Made by a program: the position numbers and the translations under genes
Part shown: one piece after another, positions 1-9,447 of the stretch
How positions within the stretch are numbered: the first letter of the stretch is position 1
How the letters are laid out: every line of letters starts with the position of its first letter
NCBI RefSeq assembly: GCF_000970675.1
Contig: NZ_LAJA01000012.1
Span: forward strand, 1-64,000
Direction of reading: 5' to 3'
Length of the DNA: 64,000 bases
DNA from: Domibacillus tundrae
GTDB lineage: Bacteria > Bacillota > Bacilli > Bacillales > Domibacillaceae
Notes under the pieces: model-generated
The model's input: only the letters and a program-made list of their open reading frames with translations
What the model was told of the DNA's origin: nothing
Database searches by the model: none

Positions 1-9
1 GACAGCCTT

Positions 10-663
10 TTATGCATCTGGAAGCAGTCCAAGTACAGCAAAAAAGTGAAAGACACTTCCGGCGAGTACAAACAAATGCCAAATCATATGATGATATGGA
101 AAACCGCGCCAGACGTAAAAAACCGCTCCTGCTGTATACAAAATCCCGCCAGTTACGAGGAAAGACATCGCCATAGGAGATAACATTTCCGTGAGGGGTC
201 CCCACGCAAAAACGATCAGCCAGCCCATTACAACGTACAAAAAGGTCGAAAAGCCCACAAACCGCTTCACAAAAAAACATTTAAAGACGGTGCCGACGAT
301 GGCCATCCCCCATACGAGACCAAATAGCGTCCAGCCGAGTGTTCCTTGTACCGCGATAAATAAAAATGGTGTATAGGTACCCGCGATAAACAAATAAATA
401 GACGCATGATCGAAGATTTCAAACAAATCTTTCACTTTACCCTGGGGAAAACTGTGCACGAGCGTGGAGGACAAATAAAGCAGTACCATGGTAATCCCAA
501 AAACCATAAACCCTGCCAAGTGCCAGCCGTTTCCATAAATAGCGGAAAAGACGATTAAGATAACGAGTGCGGCAATACTGAGCAGAGCGCCAATTCCGTG
601 AGTGATGGAGTTTGCAATTTCCTCACCCTTGGAAAACACATGTGTTTTCGTAGATTCCTTCAC
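10..663 (-). CDS. Hemolysin III family (PAQR/YqfA-type) membrane protein
   Basis: Polytopic membrane protein of about 217 residues with seven hydrophobic stretches. It carries the family signatures: an N-terminal EEIANSITHGIGA segment, a central FDHASIYLFIAGTYTPF segment and a C-terminal HMIWHLFVLAGSVFHFF segment whose histidines are proposed metal ligands. Family members are called hemolysin III or TrhA; the cellular role is poorly defined and probably linked to membrane lipid balance. The open frame runs up to 702, but an AAAGGAG site at 673-679 sits nine bases before a GTG at 663, so I place the start there. It is divergent from the next operon and monocistronic as far as visible. Confidence 0.85.
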   Translation of the reverse strand: MKESTKTHVFSKGEEIANSITHGIGALLSIAALVILIVFSAIYGNGWHLAGFMVFGITMVLLYLSSTLVHSFPQGKVKDLFEIFDHASIYLFIAGTYTPFLFIAVQGTLGWTLFGLVWGMAIVGTVFKCFFVKRFVGFSTFLYVVMGWLIVFAWGPLTEMLSPMAMSFLVTGGILYTAGAVFYVWRGFPYHHMIWHLFVLAGSVFHFFAVLGLLPDA

Positions 664-752
664 AAGCGACAACTCCTTTCGTTCAATCACTATTACACTC
701 ATATTGTAGCATATTCAGCTCTAATTGTTCTTGTTCCGCACTTTAAAAGAGG

Positions 753-781
753 TTAGTGTACCGTCTTAAAAAGGGTATACT
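753..781 (+). promoter_or_regulatory. Candidate sigma-A promoter for the acetyltransferase/CoADR/Usp operon
   Basis: TATACT at 776-781 is preceded by a weak TTAGTG at 753-758 with a 17-base spacer, about 30 bases before the first start codon. The -10 is convincing and the -35 is poor. Confidence 0.4.
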
Positions 782-813
782 GAAAAAGAGAACAAGGAAA
801 GGGGTTTTTGATT

Positions 814-1095
814 ATGGAACCAATTAAACATGAAGAAGGCATTTTTTATATGGAGAAGGATGGACAGCGTGTAGCAGAAATTACGTATGCCCCTGCCGGC
901 GACGGAAAAATAAACGCCAATCATACGTATGTAGCGAACGAGCTTCGCGGCGGCGGTATAGCTGGACAACTGCTTGATGCGCTTGCTGATTATGCAAGAG
1001 AAGAGAATCTGAAAATTCTGCCTACCTGCTCATATGTCGTCGCTGAATTTTCAAGAGGCGGTAAATATGACGATGTAAACGCATTAGCGAAATGA
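814..1095 (+). CDS. Small GNAT-like (YjdJ/COG2388 type) acetyltransferase
   Basis: About 93 residues. The protein keeps only the acetyl-CoA-binding half of the GNAT fold: HTYVANELRGGGIAGQLLDAL is the family motif A, and the C-terminal half has LKILPTCSYVVAEF. This compact form is the NATD1/YjdJ type, whose substrate is unknown. An upstream TTG at 808 is possible, but the AAGGAAAGGGG ribosome-binding site at 794-804 is better spaced for the ATG at 814. The stop overlaps the start of the CoA-disulfide reductase gene by four bases, so the two are translationally coupled. Confidence 0.8.
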   Translation: MEPIKHEEGIFYMEKDGQRVAEITYAPAGDGKINANHTYVANELRGGGIAGQLLDALADYAREENLKILPTCSYVVAEFSRGGKYDDVNALAK

Positions 1096-2414
1096 AATAC
1101 GTGATTATCGGTGGCGATGCAGCCGGAATGAGCGCGGCGATGCAAATCGTTCATAACGACAGCGAAGCGGAAATTACAGTGCTTGAAAAAGGGCACATTT
1201 ACTCATATGGTCAATGCGGGCTGCCCTATGTAGTCGGCGGACTTATTAAATCGACCGATGACTTAATTGCCCGGAGCGTAGAGACATTCAGGTCTAAATA
1301 TGGCATTGATGCCCGCATTCTGCATGAAGCAACGTCTGTCAGTCCTTCTATGCGAAAGGTGTCGGGGGAAAACCATGAAACAGGAACTGCTTTTACCATT
1401 TCATATGACCGCCTGCTGATCGCCACTGGCGCGAGTCCGATGCTGCCGACATGGAAGGGAGCATCGGAAAAACGGGTTCACGTTGTTAAAACGATTCCGG
1501 ATACCGAGCGCCTCATTCAAGACTTACAAATGGACCAGGTAAAAGAAGTCATCATTATTGGAGCAGGCTACATCGGCCTTGAATTGGCTGAAAATATTCA
1601 CCGGCTCGGAAAGCGAATTCGGATCATTCAAAGGAGTGGGCATATTGCCACAATGCTTGATCCGGATATGGCTGAACTTCTTCACCAGGAAGCGGAAAGA
1701 CATGGTATCATCCTGGCGGTAAACGAAGAAGTAAAAGCGATTGAGGATGGGCATGTTGTGACGGACGTCCAATCACACGCCGCCGACTTAGTTATTGTTG
1801 CGGTCGGCATTCGCCCAAATACCGCTTTTTTAAAGAAAACCGGCATGAACATGCTCCAAAATGGGGCGGTTGTCGTCAATGACCGGTTGGAAACCTCAAT
1901 TCCAGGTATTTACGCTGCTGGTGACTGTGCGACTCATTTTCATCTTGTGAAGCAAAAACCTGATTACATTCCGCTTGGTACAACCGCCAATAAACAAGGG
2001 CGGATCGCCGGATTAAATATGGCTGGAAAGCGACGCTCGTTTAAAGGTATCACCGGTACATCAGTCATGAAGTTTTTCAATTTGATTGCCGCCTCCACCG
2101 GCTTAACAGAAAAAGACGCACGGGAAGCGGGTATTCCGTATAAAACATCTACAATTGAGACAAAAGACAAAGCCGGCTATTATCCAACAGCATCACCGTT
2201 ACGCGTGAAAATCATGTATGATCCCGATTCCGGCCGGCTGCTTGGCGGGCAGGCGATTGGTAAACACGGAGCTGAAAAACGGATTGATGTGCTGGCAGCC
2301 GCGCTGTTCAACGAGATGACAATTGAAGAACTGGAAGATCTGGATTTAAGCTACTCGCCGCCTGTTAATGGCGTTTGGGACCCTATCCAGCAAGCGGCAC
2401 GCCGGGCAACGTAA
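1092..2414 (+). CDS. cdr: CoA-disulfide reductase / related FAD-dependent pyridine nucleotide-disulfide oxidoreductase
   Basis: A 440-residue flavoprotein. The FAD dinucleotide fold starts at residue 6 (IGGDAAGMSAA) and the single redox cysteine lies in YGQCGLPY (Cys42), the arrangement of CoADR and NADH oxidase or peroxidase relatives that use one Cys. A second Rossmann motif (IIIGAGYIGLELAE) binds NAD(P)H, GIYAAGDCA is the second FAD motif, and the C-terminal dimerisation domain has the YSPPVNGVWDP motif typical of CoADR. No rhodanese domain is fused. Family knowledge suggests reduction of CoA disulfide (or polysulfide) with NAD(P)H in the cytoplasm, a thiol-homeostasis role in bacilli. It is coupled to the acetyltransferase-like gene upstream and followed by a universal stress gene. 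Confidence 0.85.
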   Translation: MKYVIIGGDAAGMSAAMQIVHNDSEAEITVLEKGHIYSYGQCGLPYVVGGLIKSTDDLIARSVETFRSKYGIDARILHEATSVSPSMRKVSGENHETGTAFTISYDRLLIATGASPMLPTWKGASEKRVHVVKTIPDTERLIQDLQMDQVKEVIIIGAGYIGLELAENIHRLGKRIRIIQRSGHIATMLDPDMAELLHQEAERHGIILAVNEEVKAIEDGHVVTDVQSHAADLVIVAVGIRPNTAFLKKTGMNMLQNGAVVVNDRLETSIPGIYAAGDCATHFHLVKQKPDYIPLGTTANKQGRIAGLNMAGKRRSFKGITGTSVMKFFNLIAASTGLTEKDAREAGIPYKTSTIETKDKAGYYPTASPLRVKIMYDPDSGRLLGGQAIGKHGAEKRIDVLAAALFNEMTIEELEDLDLSYSPPVNGVWDPIQQAARRAT

Positions 2415-2429
2415 CAGGAGGAACCGCTT

Positions 2430-2849
2430 ATGTACAACTCTATTATATTGGCAGCCGACGGCTCAGAGCATTCTTACCGCGCTGCCGAGCAAGCCGCAGC
2501 ATTGGCACATTTTTCTGATCACTGCACCGTCACGATTTTATTTGTCCCAAGTCGAGACAAGTCAAGAGGGGCAGCACTTCAAGCAGAACGATTAGCCGCT
2601 GTCCAGCGGGAACGCCAGGAAAAACTAGGCCGCCACGAAGCGCTTTTTAAAGAAAAAGGCATTCCCTATACGATTCTTGTCAAAGACGGCGATCCGGGAC
2701 CTGCCATTGTAAAATATGCGAATGACCATAAAGCGGACCTGGTCATTCTCGGCAGCCGAGGGCTAAACAATCTGCAGCAATTTGTCCTTGGCAGTGTCAG
2801 CCATAAAGTGATGAAGCGGACGAACTGTCCGGTGATGATTGTAAAGTAA
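2430..2849 (+). CDS. Universal stress protein, UspA family
   Basis: A 139-residue protein with the UspA fold. It opens with ILLAADGSEHS-like sequence (IILAADGSEHSYRA), and the C-terminal half has the ATP-binding signature: LVILGSRGLNN, then a glycine-serine pair in FVLGSVSHKVMKRTNCPVMIVK. It probably binds ATP and acts as a cytoplasmic stress-response dimer. The gene starts 15 bases after the CoADR gene behind AGGAGG and is the last gene of the operon before a strong terminator. Confidence 0.88.
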   Translation: MYNSIILAADGSEHSYRAAEQAAALAHFSDHCTVTILFVPSRDKSRGAALQAERLAAVQRERQEKLGRHEALFKEKGIPYTILVKDGDPGPAIVKYANDHKADLVILGSRGLNNLQQFVLGSVSHKVMKRTNCPVMIVK

Positions 2850-2851
2850 AA

Positions 2852-2886
2852 AAACGGCACCCCTGTGAGGTGCCGTTTCGTTTTTT
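2852..2886. terminator. Bidirectional intrinsic terminator
   Basis: Perfect 10-bp stem 2852-2861 / 2869-2878 with a GC-rich top, a T-rich tract to the right and an A-rich tract to the left. It serves the convergent universal stress gene and the ABC-F gene. Confidence 0.85.
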
Positions 2887-2887
2887 A

Positions 2888-4510
2888 TTAAGAGGCGTAC
2901 ATCGCTTTTACTTTTTTCTGAAGTTCCGCATCATCCAAATATTCATCATACGTAACTGATTTATCTACGATTCCTTTTGGCGTAAGATCAATAATGCGAT
3001 TGGCTGTTGACTGAACGAACTGATGGTCATGGGACGCGAAAATCATTGCGCCTTTAAAATTGATCAAGCCATTATTAAGCGCTGTGATTGATTCCAAGTC
3101 CAAATGGTTCGTCGGCTCATCCAAAAGAAGGATGTTTGATCCGGACAGCATCATTTTTGACAGCATGCAGCGCACTTTTTCACCACCGGATAACACACTT
3201 GCTTTTTTCAGTGCTTCTTCACCCGAAAAGAGCATACGGCCCAGGAATCCACGCAAAAAGCTTTCGCTTTCATCAGCTGGTGAAAATTGGCGCAGCCATT
3301 CAACCAGTGTAATGTCCGATCCGTCAAAATACTCGGAGTTATCTTTCGGGAAATAGGCTTGCGTTGTTGTGACGCCCCATTTGTATGAACCCTCATCCGG
3401 CTCCATTTCACCCGCCAAAATTTTAAAGAGCGCTGTTTTTGCAGCTTCGTTTGTACCGACAAAGGCAATTTTGTCATCATTATTCATAATAAAGCTGACG
3501 TTATCGAGCACTTTCACGCCATCAATCGTTTTCGACAAGCCGTCGACACGAAGTACGTCGTTGCCAATTTCACGTTCCGGCGTAAACTGAACGTATGGAT
3601 AGCGGCGGGAAGACGGCTTAATGTCATCAAGCGAAATTTTATCAAGCGACTTTTTCCGGGAGGTTGCCTGTTTTGATTTGGACGCATTTGCACTAAAACG
3701 CGCGATAAATGCCTGAAGCTCTTTAATTTTTTCTTCTTTTTTCTTATTGGAATCCGACTGAAGTCTTTGCGCCAGCTGACTTGATTCATACCAGAAATCA
3801 TAGTTACCTGCGTAAATTTGAATTTTGCCAAAGTCAAGATCTGCTGTGTGCGTGCATACCTTATTTAGAAAGTGACGGTCATGGGATACGACAATAACGG
3901 TATTTTCAAAGTTGATTAAAAATTCTTCCAGCCAACGGATCGCCTGTATGTCAAGGTGATTGGTCGGCTCATCTAGCAAGAGAACATCCGGCTTCCCAAA
4001 CAGCGCTTGTGCAAGAAGCACTTTCACTTTGTCCGAACCGTCCAAGTCCGCCATTAGTTTATCATGCATTGTATCTGAAATGCCGAGACCTGAAAGCAAT
4101 ATCGCTGCTTCCGGCTCAGCTTCCCAGCCATTCATTTCTGCAAACTCGCCTTCAAGCTCTGCTGCGCGCATGCCGTCTTCATCAGTGAAGTCCGCTTTCA
4201 TATAAATTGCGTCTTTTTCTTTCATCACTTCATATAAACGCGCATGGCCCATAATGACCGTTTCCATCACACTGAACTCTTCATATTCAAAATGGTTCTG
4301 CTTTAAAACAGTAAGGCGCGCATCTTTCGGCATGGATACATGGCCGGTCTGTGGTTCTAAATCACCAGACAGAATTTTTACGAAAGTTGATTTTCCGGCA
4401 CCGTTTGCGCCGATCAATCCGTAGCAATTCCCCGGTGTGAATTTTAAGTTAATATCTTCAAACAATTTTTTGTCGCCAAAGCGAAGGCTGACATCTTGTA
4501 CTGTAATCAA
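2888..4510 (-). CDS. ykpA: ABC-F family ATPase, YkpA/YbiT type
   Basis: A 540-residue soluble protein with two ABC ATPase domains and no membrane segments. The first domain has Walker A GANGAGKS (34-41) and LLLDEPTNHLDI; the second has LSGGEKVRC, LLLDEPTNHLDL and switch His in ASHDHQF. Length and sequence match the YbiT/YkpA branch of ABC-F proteins, which act on ribosomes (translation factors or stress relief) rather than as transporters. The second Walker A reads GTNEAAKT, with Ala where the P-loop Gly normally sits. The start is a TTG with GGGAGG ten bases upstream. It is divergent from the cysH operon. Confidence 0.88.
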   Translation of the reverse strand: MITVQDVSLRFGDKKLFEDINLKFTPGNCYGLIGANGAGKSTFVKILSGDLEPQTGHVSMPKDARLTVLKQNHFEYEEFSVMETVIMGHARLYEVMKEKDAIYMKADFTDEDGMRAAELEGEFAEMNGWEAEPEAAILLSGLGISDTMHDKLMADLDGSDKVKVLLAQALFGKPDVLLLDEPTNHLDIQAIRWLEEFLINFENTVIVVSHDRHFLNKVCTHTADLDFGKIQIYAGNYDFWYESSQLAQRLQSDSNKKKEEKIKELQAFIARFSANASKSKQATSRKKSLDKISLDDIKPSSRRYPYVQFTPEREIGNDVLRVDGLSKTIDGVKVLDNVSFIMNNDDKIAFVGTNEAAKTALFKILAGEMEPDEGSYKWGVTTTQAYFPKDNSEYFDGSDITLVEWLRQFSPADESESFLRGFLGRMLFSGEEALKKASVLSGGEKVRCMLSKMMLSGSNILLLDEPTNHLDLESITALNNGLINFKGAMIFASHDHQFVQSTANRIIDLTPKGIVDKSVTYDEYLDDAELQKKVKAMYAS

Positions 4511-4635
4511 ATTTGTTTTCCTCCCAAAATGAATTCATCGCCTCTGATTATATCATTCCTGCGTTAAAAAAAGAACAGACAGTCATTTGAAAACGAAACC
4601 AAATCTTTTTTTAAATCCCGAGTAAGTAAATAGGA

Positions 4636-4663
4636 TTGACTTTCCTTTATTTTCTGATAAACT
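4636..4663 (+). promoter_or_regulatory. Promoter of the cysH operon
   Basis: TTGACT (4636-4641) and TAAACT (4658-4663) with a 16-base spacer, preceded by A/T-rich sequence. Predicted transcription start near 4670 leaves a leader of only about 35 bases, so there is no room for an S-box or T-box in it. Confidence 0.6.
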
Positions 4664-4705
4664 AAACTCATTCATAAAGAATACCGACAAGAGAGGTGGG
4701 CATTA

Positions 4706-5422
4706 ATGATTACGTTTGAATCGTGGAACGAGCTTCAAAATCAAGTTCCTGATTTTCCAGTGGACTCAGAAACAAAAGGGGCACTCGAAACATTGCAATG
4801 GGCATATGATACTTATGGAGAGAAATTAGTATATGCCTGTAGTTTCGGAATCGAAGGGATCGTGTTAATCGATTTAATTGCACAGGTAAAACCAGATGCA
4901 GAAATCGTTTTTCTTGATACACATTATCATTTTAAAGAAACATACGAAACGATTGATAAAGTAAAAGCACGCTATCCGCAGCTGAATATTCGTATGCAGC
5001 AGCCGGAGATGACAATTGAGGAACAGGCTGCACAATTCGGGCCAGACTTGTTTGCGACAAACCCGAATAAGTGCTGTGAAATTCGCAAGATTATTCCGCT
5101 TCAAAAAGCATTGGCGCCATCAACGGCCTGGATCTCAGGGCTGCGCCGCGAGCAATCGGAATCAAGAGCCAATACAAACTATTTAAATCTTGATAACCGG
5201 TTCAAAAAAATTAAAGTGTGCCCGCTTATTCACTGGACGTGGAAAGAAGTATGGCGCTACGTGACAAAACACGAACTTGATTACAATGTGCTACACGACC
5301 AGGGATACCCAAGCATTGGCTGTGCACCATGTACGAAACCGGCATTTTCAATGGACGACATTCGTTCCGGTCGCTGGAGCGGTTCTGGAAAAACAGAATG
5401 CGGTCTTCATACAACATCTTAA
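4706..5422 (+). CDS. cysH: Phosphoadenylyl/adenylyl-sulfate reductase
   Basis: A 238-residue cytoplasmic enzyme that reduces activated sulfate (PAPS or APS) to sulfite with thioredoxin as donor. It has the PP-loop-derived nucleotide site (YACSFGIEG near 43-51), and the Cys pair at 123-124 (NKCCEIRK) plus Cys206 and Cys209 (GCAPC) that bind a [4Fe-4S] cluster in APS-reducing members. The catalytic cysteine is in ECGLH (Cys232). Presence of the cluster motif together with cysC downstream resembles B. subtilis CysH, which accepts both substrates. It is the first gene of the sulfate assimilation operon and has a GAGAGGTGGG ribosome-binding site. Confidence 0.93.
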   Translation: MITFESWNELQNQVPDFPVDSETKGALETLQWAYDTYGEKLVYACSFGIEGIVLIDLIAQVKPDAEIVFLDTHYHFKETYETIDKVKARYPQLNIRMQQPEMTIEEQAAQFGPDLFATNPNKCCEIRKIIPLQKALAPSTAWISGLRREQSESRANTNYLNLDNRFKKIKVCPLIHWTWKEVWRYVTKHELDYNVLHDQGYPSIGCAPCTKPAFSMDDIRSGRWSGSGKTECGLHTTS

Positions 5423-5484
5423 TTTTTTTCACACTAAAACCAAGTATTTATATATGATTTAATTACTATCGGAGGTATATTTCT

Positions 5485-6624
5485 ATGACAAACATTGCTG
5501 CCCACGGAGGCCAACTTATTAATCAGTACAACCCGGATCTTGATCTATCAGGCGTTTCAAAAGAAGTCGAACTTGATGCAACAGCATTAAGTGACCTTGA
5601 GTTAATTGCGACAGGTGCGTTCAGCCCTCTAACCGGCTTTTTAACACAAGCTGATTATGAGAGTGTCGTGAAAGACATGCGTTTAGCAAACGGAACGGTT
5701 TGGAGCATACCGATCACGCTTCCTGTACATGATGCATCCGGATATGAAAAAGGCGATACCGTTCTTTTAAAACAAAACGGCACGGTGTACGGTGTTTTGA
5801 ACATTGAAGACATTTATGAGCCTGACCAGCAGCTAGAAGCTCAAAATGTATATAAAACAACAGAAGAAGCACATCCAGGCGTGAAAAAAGTATACAGCCG
5901 CGGTCCGGTTTACTTAGGCGGCCCGATTACACTTGTAAAGCGCATTGAACGCGAACAATTTGCGGAATTTTATTTTGATCCATCGGAAACACGCCGTATT
6001 TTCCAAGAAAATGGCTGGAATAAAATCGTTGGCTTCCAAACACGGAATCCGGTTCATCGCGCGCATGAGTACATTCAAAAATCAGCACTTGAAATCGTTG
6101 ACGCGCTCCTGTTAAACCCACTTGTTGGCGAAACGAAATCCGATGACATTCCTGCAGATATCCGTATGGAAAGCTATCAAGTACTTCTTCGTGATTACTA
6201 CCCGGCTGACCGTGTAAAACTGGCGGTATTCCCAGCAGCGATGCGTTATGCAGGACCACGCGAAGCAATCTTCCATGCGCTTGTTCGTAAAAACTATGGC
6301 TGTACACACTTTATCGTCGGCCGCGACCACGCGGGGGTTGGCGACTACTACGGCACGTATGAAGCACAGGAAATCTTCTCAAACTTTACAGCAGAAGAAA
6401 TCGGCATTACCCTTTTATTCTTTGAACACAGCTTCTTCTGCAAAAAATGCGGCAACATGGCGTCAGCGAAAACATGCCCACACAGCAAAGAAGACCATGT
6501 CATTCTTTCTGGTACTAAAGTGCGTGAAATGCTCCGCGCAGGCGATATTCCACCAGCAGAATTCAGCCGTAAAGAAGTCGTGGAAGTACTTATCCGCGGC
6601 ATGAAAGAAACAGCAAACGCATAA
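5485..6624 (+). CDS. sat: Sulfate adenylyltransferase (ATP sulfurylase)
   Basis: A 379-residue enzyme making APS and pyrophosphate from ATP and sulfate. It carries [11 protein letters not shown] (HxxH at residues 191-194), the nucleotide-binding signature, and [12 protein letters not shown] further on. A Cys-rich segment, [16 protein letters not shown], near residue 320 is the zinc-like knuckle seen in short bacterial Sat proteins. It has no fused APS kinase; cysC is a separate gene seven codons on. The start has GGAGG at a good distance. In B. subtilis a sulfate permease gene (cysP) lies between cysH and sat; here only a 62-bp gap does. Confidence 0.95.
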   Translation: MTNIAAHGGQLINQYNPDLDLSGVSKEVELDATALSDLELIATGAFSPLTGFLTQADYESVVKDMRLANGTVWSIPITLPVHDASGYEKGDTVLLKQNGTVYGVLNIEDIYEPDQQLEAQNVYKTTEEAHPGVKKVYSRGPVYLGGPITLVKRIEREQFAEFYFDPSETRRIFQENGWNKIVGFQTRNPVHRAHEYIQKSALEIVDALLLNPLVGETKSDDIPADIRMESYQVLLRDYYPADRVKLAVFPAAMRYAGPREAIFHALVRKNYGCTHFIVGRDHAGVGDYYGTYEAQEIFSNFTAEEIGITLLFFEHSFFCKKCGNMASAKTCPHSKEDHVILSGTKVREMLRAGDIPPAEFSRKEVVEVLIRGMKETANA

Positions 6625-6637
6625 AAGGAGAATGAAG

Positions 6638-7234
6638 ATGACAAACAACAATATCGTGTGGCACGAACAGTCACTAACAAAAGAAGAACGCCGTCAAAAA
6701 AACAAACACCACAGCGCGGTTTTATGGTTTACCGGGCTGTCCGGCTCCGGCAAATCGACCGTTGCAAACGCAGCGGCCCGCCGCTTATTTGACCTTGGCG
6801 TCAGCACGTATGTATTGGATGGCGATAACGTCCGCCATGGCTTAAATAAAGACCTCGGCTTTTCAGATGAAGCACGCAAAGAAAACATCCGCCGCATCGG
6901 CGAAGTGGCAAAGCTATTTGTAGACGGCGGCCAGCTTGTGTTTACCGCTTTTATTTCGCCATTCCGTGAAGACCGTGATACCGTTCGTGCGCTGCTTGAA
7001 AAAGATGAGTTTATCGAAGTATTCGTTGAGTGCCCGATCGAGAAATGTGAAGAGCGTGATCCAAAAGGCTTGTACAAAAAAGCAAGAGCAGGTGAAATCC
7101 CTGAATTCACGGGCATTTCGTCTCCATACGAAGCACCGGAAAAACCAGAGCTTGTCTTGAACACTGACCGCTATACTGTTGAAGAGTGCGTGGATCAGCT
7201 CGTTGATTACTTAAAGCAAAATAACTGGCTGTAA
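6638..7234 (+). CDS. cysC: Adenylyl-sulfate kinase
   Basis: A 198-residue P-loop kinase that phosphorylates APS to PAPS. Walker A GLSGSGKS is at residues 33-40, followed by the family motifs [11 protein letters not shown] and FISPFREDR, and [15 protein letters not shown]. An ATG at 6632 is one base from the AAAAGGAG site, too close, so the ATG at 6638 (seven bases away) is preferred. It follows sat by 13 bases in the same operon. Confidence 0.94.
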   Translation: MTNNNIVWHEQSLTKEERRQKNKHHSAVLWFTGLSGSGKSTVANAAARRLFDLGVSTYVLDGDNVRHGLNKDLGFSDEARKENIRRIGEVAKLFVDGGQLVFTAFISPFREDRDTVRALLEKDEFIEVFVECPIEKCEERDPKGLYKKARAGEIPEFTGISSPYEAPEKPELVLNTDRYTVEECVDQLVDYLKQNNWL

Positions 7235-7304
7235 GAGCTCTCATGACGAGGGTCATGCAGACGATAGAAATAGAGAGAAATGCACGATGAACGGAGGTGG
7301 CACG

Positions 7305-8078
7305 ATGGGCAAAATATGGCTTGTCGGTGCAGGTCCGGGAGATCCGGATTTAATTACGGTTAAAGGGTTAAGGGCGATACAGGAAGCGGATGTCATTTTA
7401 TATGATCGTTTGATCAGCATGGAGCTTCTTGAGCATGCAAAAGAAGGAACAGAACTTCTTTTTTGCGGAAAGCTGCCGGATCGTCATTTTGTTCAGCAGG
7501 AAAACATTAATGAACTTCTTGTGGAGCATGCGAAGCAAGGGAAACAGGTTGTCCGTTTAAAAGGCGGCGACCCTTATGTTTTCGGGCGCGGCGGTGAGGA
7601 AGCGGCATTTGCTGTTCAAAACGGCGTTGAGTTTGAAGTTGTTCCAGGTATTACATCTGGTATTGCAGCTCCTGCTTATGCTGGCATCCCTGTTACCCAC
7701 CGTGATCACGGGGCGTCTTTTGCTATCGTGACAGGCCACCGTAAAGAAGGTGCAGGAGAAGAAATGAAATGGGCTTCCTTAGCAAAAGGAATCGATACGA
7801 TCGCTATTTACATGGGCGTGAAAAACCTTCCTTATATTCAAGAACAGCTTCTGAAGTATGGAAAGTCTCCTGAAACACCCGCGGCCCTTATTCATTGGGG
7901 GACGACAGCAAAACAGCAAACAGTCACAGGTACGCTTTTGGATATACATGATGTTGCTCAAAAAGAAGGCATTACGAATCCAAGCATGATTGTTATCGGT
8001 GAGGTCGTGAAGATGCGCAGTGAGCTTCAATGGTTTAAAGAAAACACGGATAATGTATCAGGAGGTGTAAATGGGTGA
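7305..8078 (+). CDS. sumT: Uroporphyrinogen-III C-methyltransferase
   Basis: A 257-residue SAM-dependent tetrapyrrole methylase that converts uroporphyrinogen III to precorrin-2, the first step toward siroheme (cofactor of sulfite reductase). N-terminal VGAGPGDPDLIT and central RLKGGDPYVFGRGGEE are the SUMT signatures, with a VTHRDHGASFAIVTGH segment following. The reading frame opens at 7287, but AACGGAGGTG at 7290-7299 is the ribosome-binding site of the ATG at 7305. It corresponds to YlnD of the B. subtilis cysH operon. Its TGA overlaps the GTG start of sirB. Confidence 0.93.
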   Translation: MGKIWLVGAGPGDPDLITVKGLRAIQEADVILYDRLISMELLEHAKEGTELLFCGKLPDRHFVQQENINELLVEHAKQGKQVVRLKGGDPYVFGRGGEEAAFAVQNGVEFEVVPGITSGIAAPAYAGIPVTHRDHGASFAIVTGHRKEGAGEEMKWASLAKGIDTIAIYMGVKNLPYIQEQLLKYGKSPETPAALIHWGTTAKQQTVTGTLLDIHDVAQKEGITNPSMIVIGEVVKMRSELQWFKENTDNVSGGVNG

Positions 8079-8824
8079 AAGCTGTACTTTACATTTGTCA
8101 TGGCACCCGTGTGAAAGAAGGCGCGAAACAGGCAGCTGATTTCATTAAAGAAACGATGCCGCTTGTTGACGCACCCATCCAGGAAATTTGCTATCTTGAA
8201 TTATCTGAACCATCCATTGAAGAAGGACTGCGTGCCTGTATTGAAAGAGGAGCAACGGATATCATTGCGATTCCGTTTCTTCTTTTAACAGCGGGACACG
8301 CAAAAGAAGACATTCCGGGTGAACTCGCGAATGCAGCAAAACACTTCCCCCAGGCCGTTATTCGCTATGGCCATCCGCTTGGCGTACATGAACAGATCAT
8401 CGACGTACTCATCGACCGGATGAAGGAAGCAGCTTCAATACAACCGGATGCGAGTGTTCTTCTCGTTGGCCGCGGCAGTAGTGACCCGGCGACAAAAGAA
8501 GATTTCAGCCGTATTCTTCATCTTTTTAAAAATAAAACCAAGTTAACTGATGTGCATATTGGATATATGGCAGCTTGCGAGCCTGCTTTTGAAGAGGCCC
8601 TTGGGCAAGCGGCTGCAGCAAATCCGAAACAGCTGTTTATCGTTCCATATCTGCTTTTTACCGGCGTATTGACAAAAACAATGGACCGGGCCGTCAAGAA
8701 ACTTAAATTGGATGGAGACGTCTATTTATGCAGGCATCTTGGCTATACCCCCGTGATCGCAAATATTTTAGCAGAGCGTGTGGAAGAAGCCTCACAGTCG
8801 GAGCCGGTATGTTTCCCATTATGA
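8075..8824 (+). CDS. sirB: Sirohydrochlorin ferrochelatase
   Basis: A 249-residue CbiX/SirB-type chelatase, built from two related halves, that inserts iron into sirohydrochlorin. His9 (YICHGTR) and His75 (LTAGHAKED) match the paired metal-site histidines of the family. The start is GTG, set by AGGAGGTG at 8060-8067 with seven bases of spacing. An ATG at 8071 is in another frame. It overlaps sumT by four bases and the following precorrin-2 dehydrogenase gene by 16 bases, so translation is coupled. Confidence 0.9.
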   Translation: MKAVLYICHGTRVKEGAKQAADFIKETMPLVDAPIQEICYLELSEPSIEEGLRACIERGATDIIAIPFLLLTAGHAKEDIPGELANAAKHFPQAVIRYGHPLGVHEQIIDVLIDRMKEAASIQPDASVLLVGRGSSDPATKEDFSRILHLFKNKTKLTDVHIGYMAACEPAFEEALGQAAAANPKQLFIVPYLLFTGVLTKTMDRAVKKLKLDGDVYLCRHLGYTPVIANILAERVEEASQSEPVCFPL

Positions 8825-9429
8825 TTGATTTAAGCGATCAAAAAGTCGTCATTGCCGGCGGCGGATCGATCGCGTTTCATAAAGTTGAAAACCTGCTTCG
8901 CTTTGGCATCCGACCCCACATTGTCAGCCCAAAATGCCATCCGGCTATTGAACAGCTGGCAGCTGAGGAAAAAGTTTTTATTCACCGTAAAAAAGTCGAG
9001 TGGACTGATCTTGAAGACGCGTTTTTAATTATGCTCGTTACGGACGACAAAGAGGCCAATGCCGAGATGGCGAAGCTTGCTGTTTTGCACGGAAAACTTG
9101 TCGTGCATGCGGAGCATAATGACCTTGGCAACGCGCAGATCCCCGCTGTATTAATTCGGGGCAAGCTGATGATTAGTGTGTCGACTAGCGGTGCAAGCCC
9201 GACATTGTCGACTCAAATACGGAACCAGCTTGAGCATGAATTTGATGAACGGTATGAAGACTATTTGGATTTTTTATTTGATGCACGACAATACATTAAG
9301 AGTCACATTCATGATCGGCCAGAGCGGAGAATTTGGCTTAAAAAAGCGGCGGAAACCCGCTACTTAGAATATCCGGAGGAGCGGGAATACTATATGGCAG
9401 AACTTTTTGCACACTATCCCGCTTTATAG
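8809..9429 (+). CDS. sirC: Precorrin-2 dehydrogenase (siroheme synthase N-domain)
   Basis: About 206 residues. NAD-dependent oxidation of precorrin-2 to sirohydrochlorin, the step between the two neighbours upstream. The Rossmann motif is IAGGGSIAFHKVENLL near residue 15, followed by ATLVAP-like and ISTSGASPTLSTQIRNQLE-like segments (VSTSGASPTLSTQIR) typical of Met8p/SirC. The open frame extends back to 8728, but family N-termini begin MxPxMIDL; ATG 8809 (CGGAG five bases upstream) fits that, with ATG 8821 as an alternative. It equals YlnF of B. subtilis and completes a three-gene siroheme route inside the sulfate operon. Confidence 0.88.
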   Translation: MFPIMIDLSDQKVVIAGGGSIAFHKVENLLRFGIRPHIVSPKCHPAIEQLAAEEKVFIHRKKVEWTDLEDAFLIMLVTDDKEANAEMAKLAVLHGKLVVHAEHNDLGNAQIPAVLIRGKLMISVSTSGASPTLSTQIRNQLEHEFDERYEDYLDFLFDARQYIKSHIHDRPERRIWLKKAAETRYLEYPEEREYYMAELFAHYPAL

Positions 9430-9447
9430 ACAACAGGAGGAACCAAT

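Noticed and set aside
4511-4705. S-box riboswitch expected ahead of cysH by analogy with B. subtilis
   Set aside because: The promoter at 4636-4663 leaves only about 35 bases of leader and no S-box motifs are visible.
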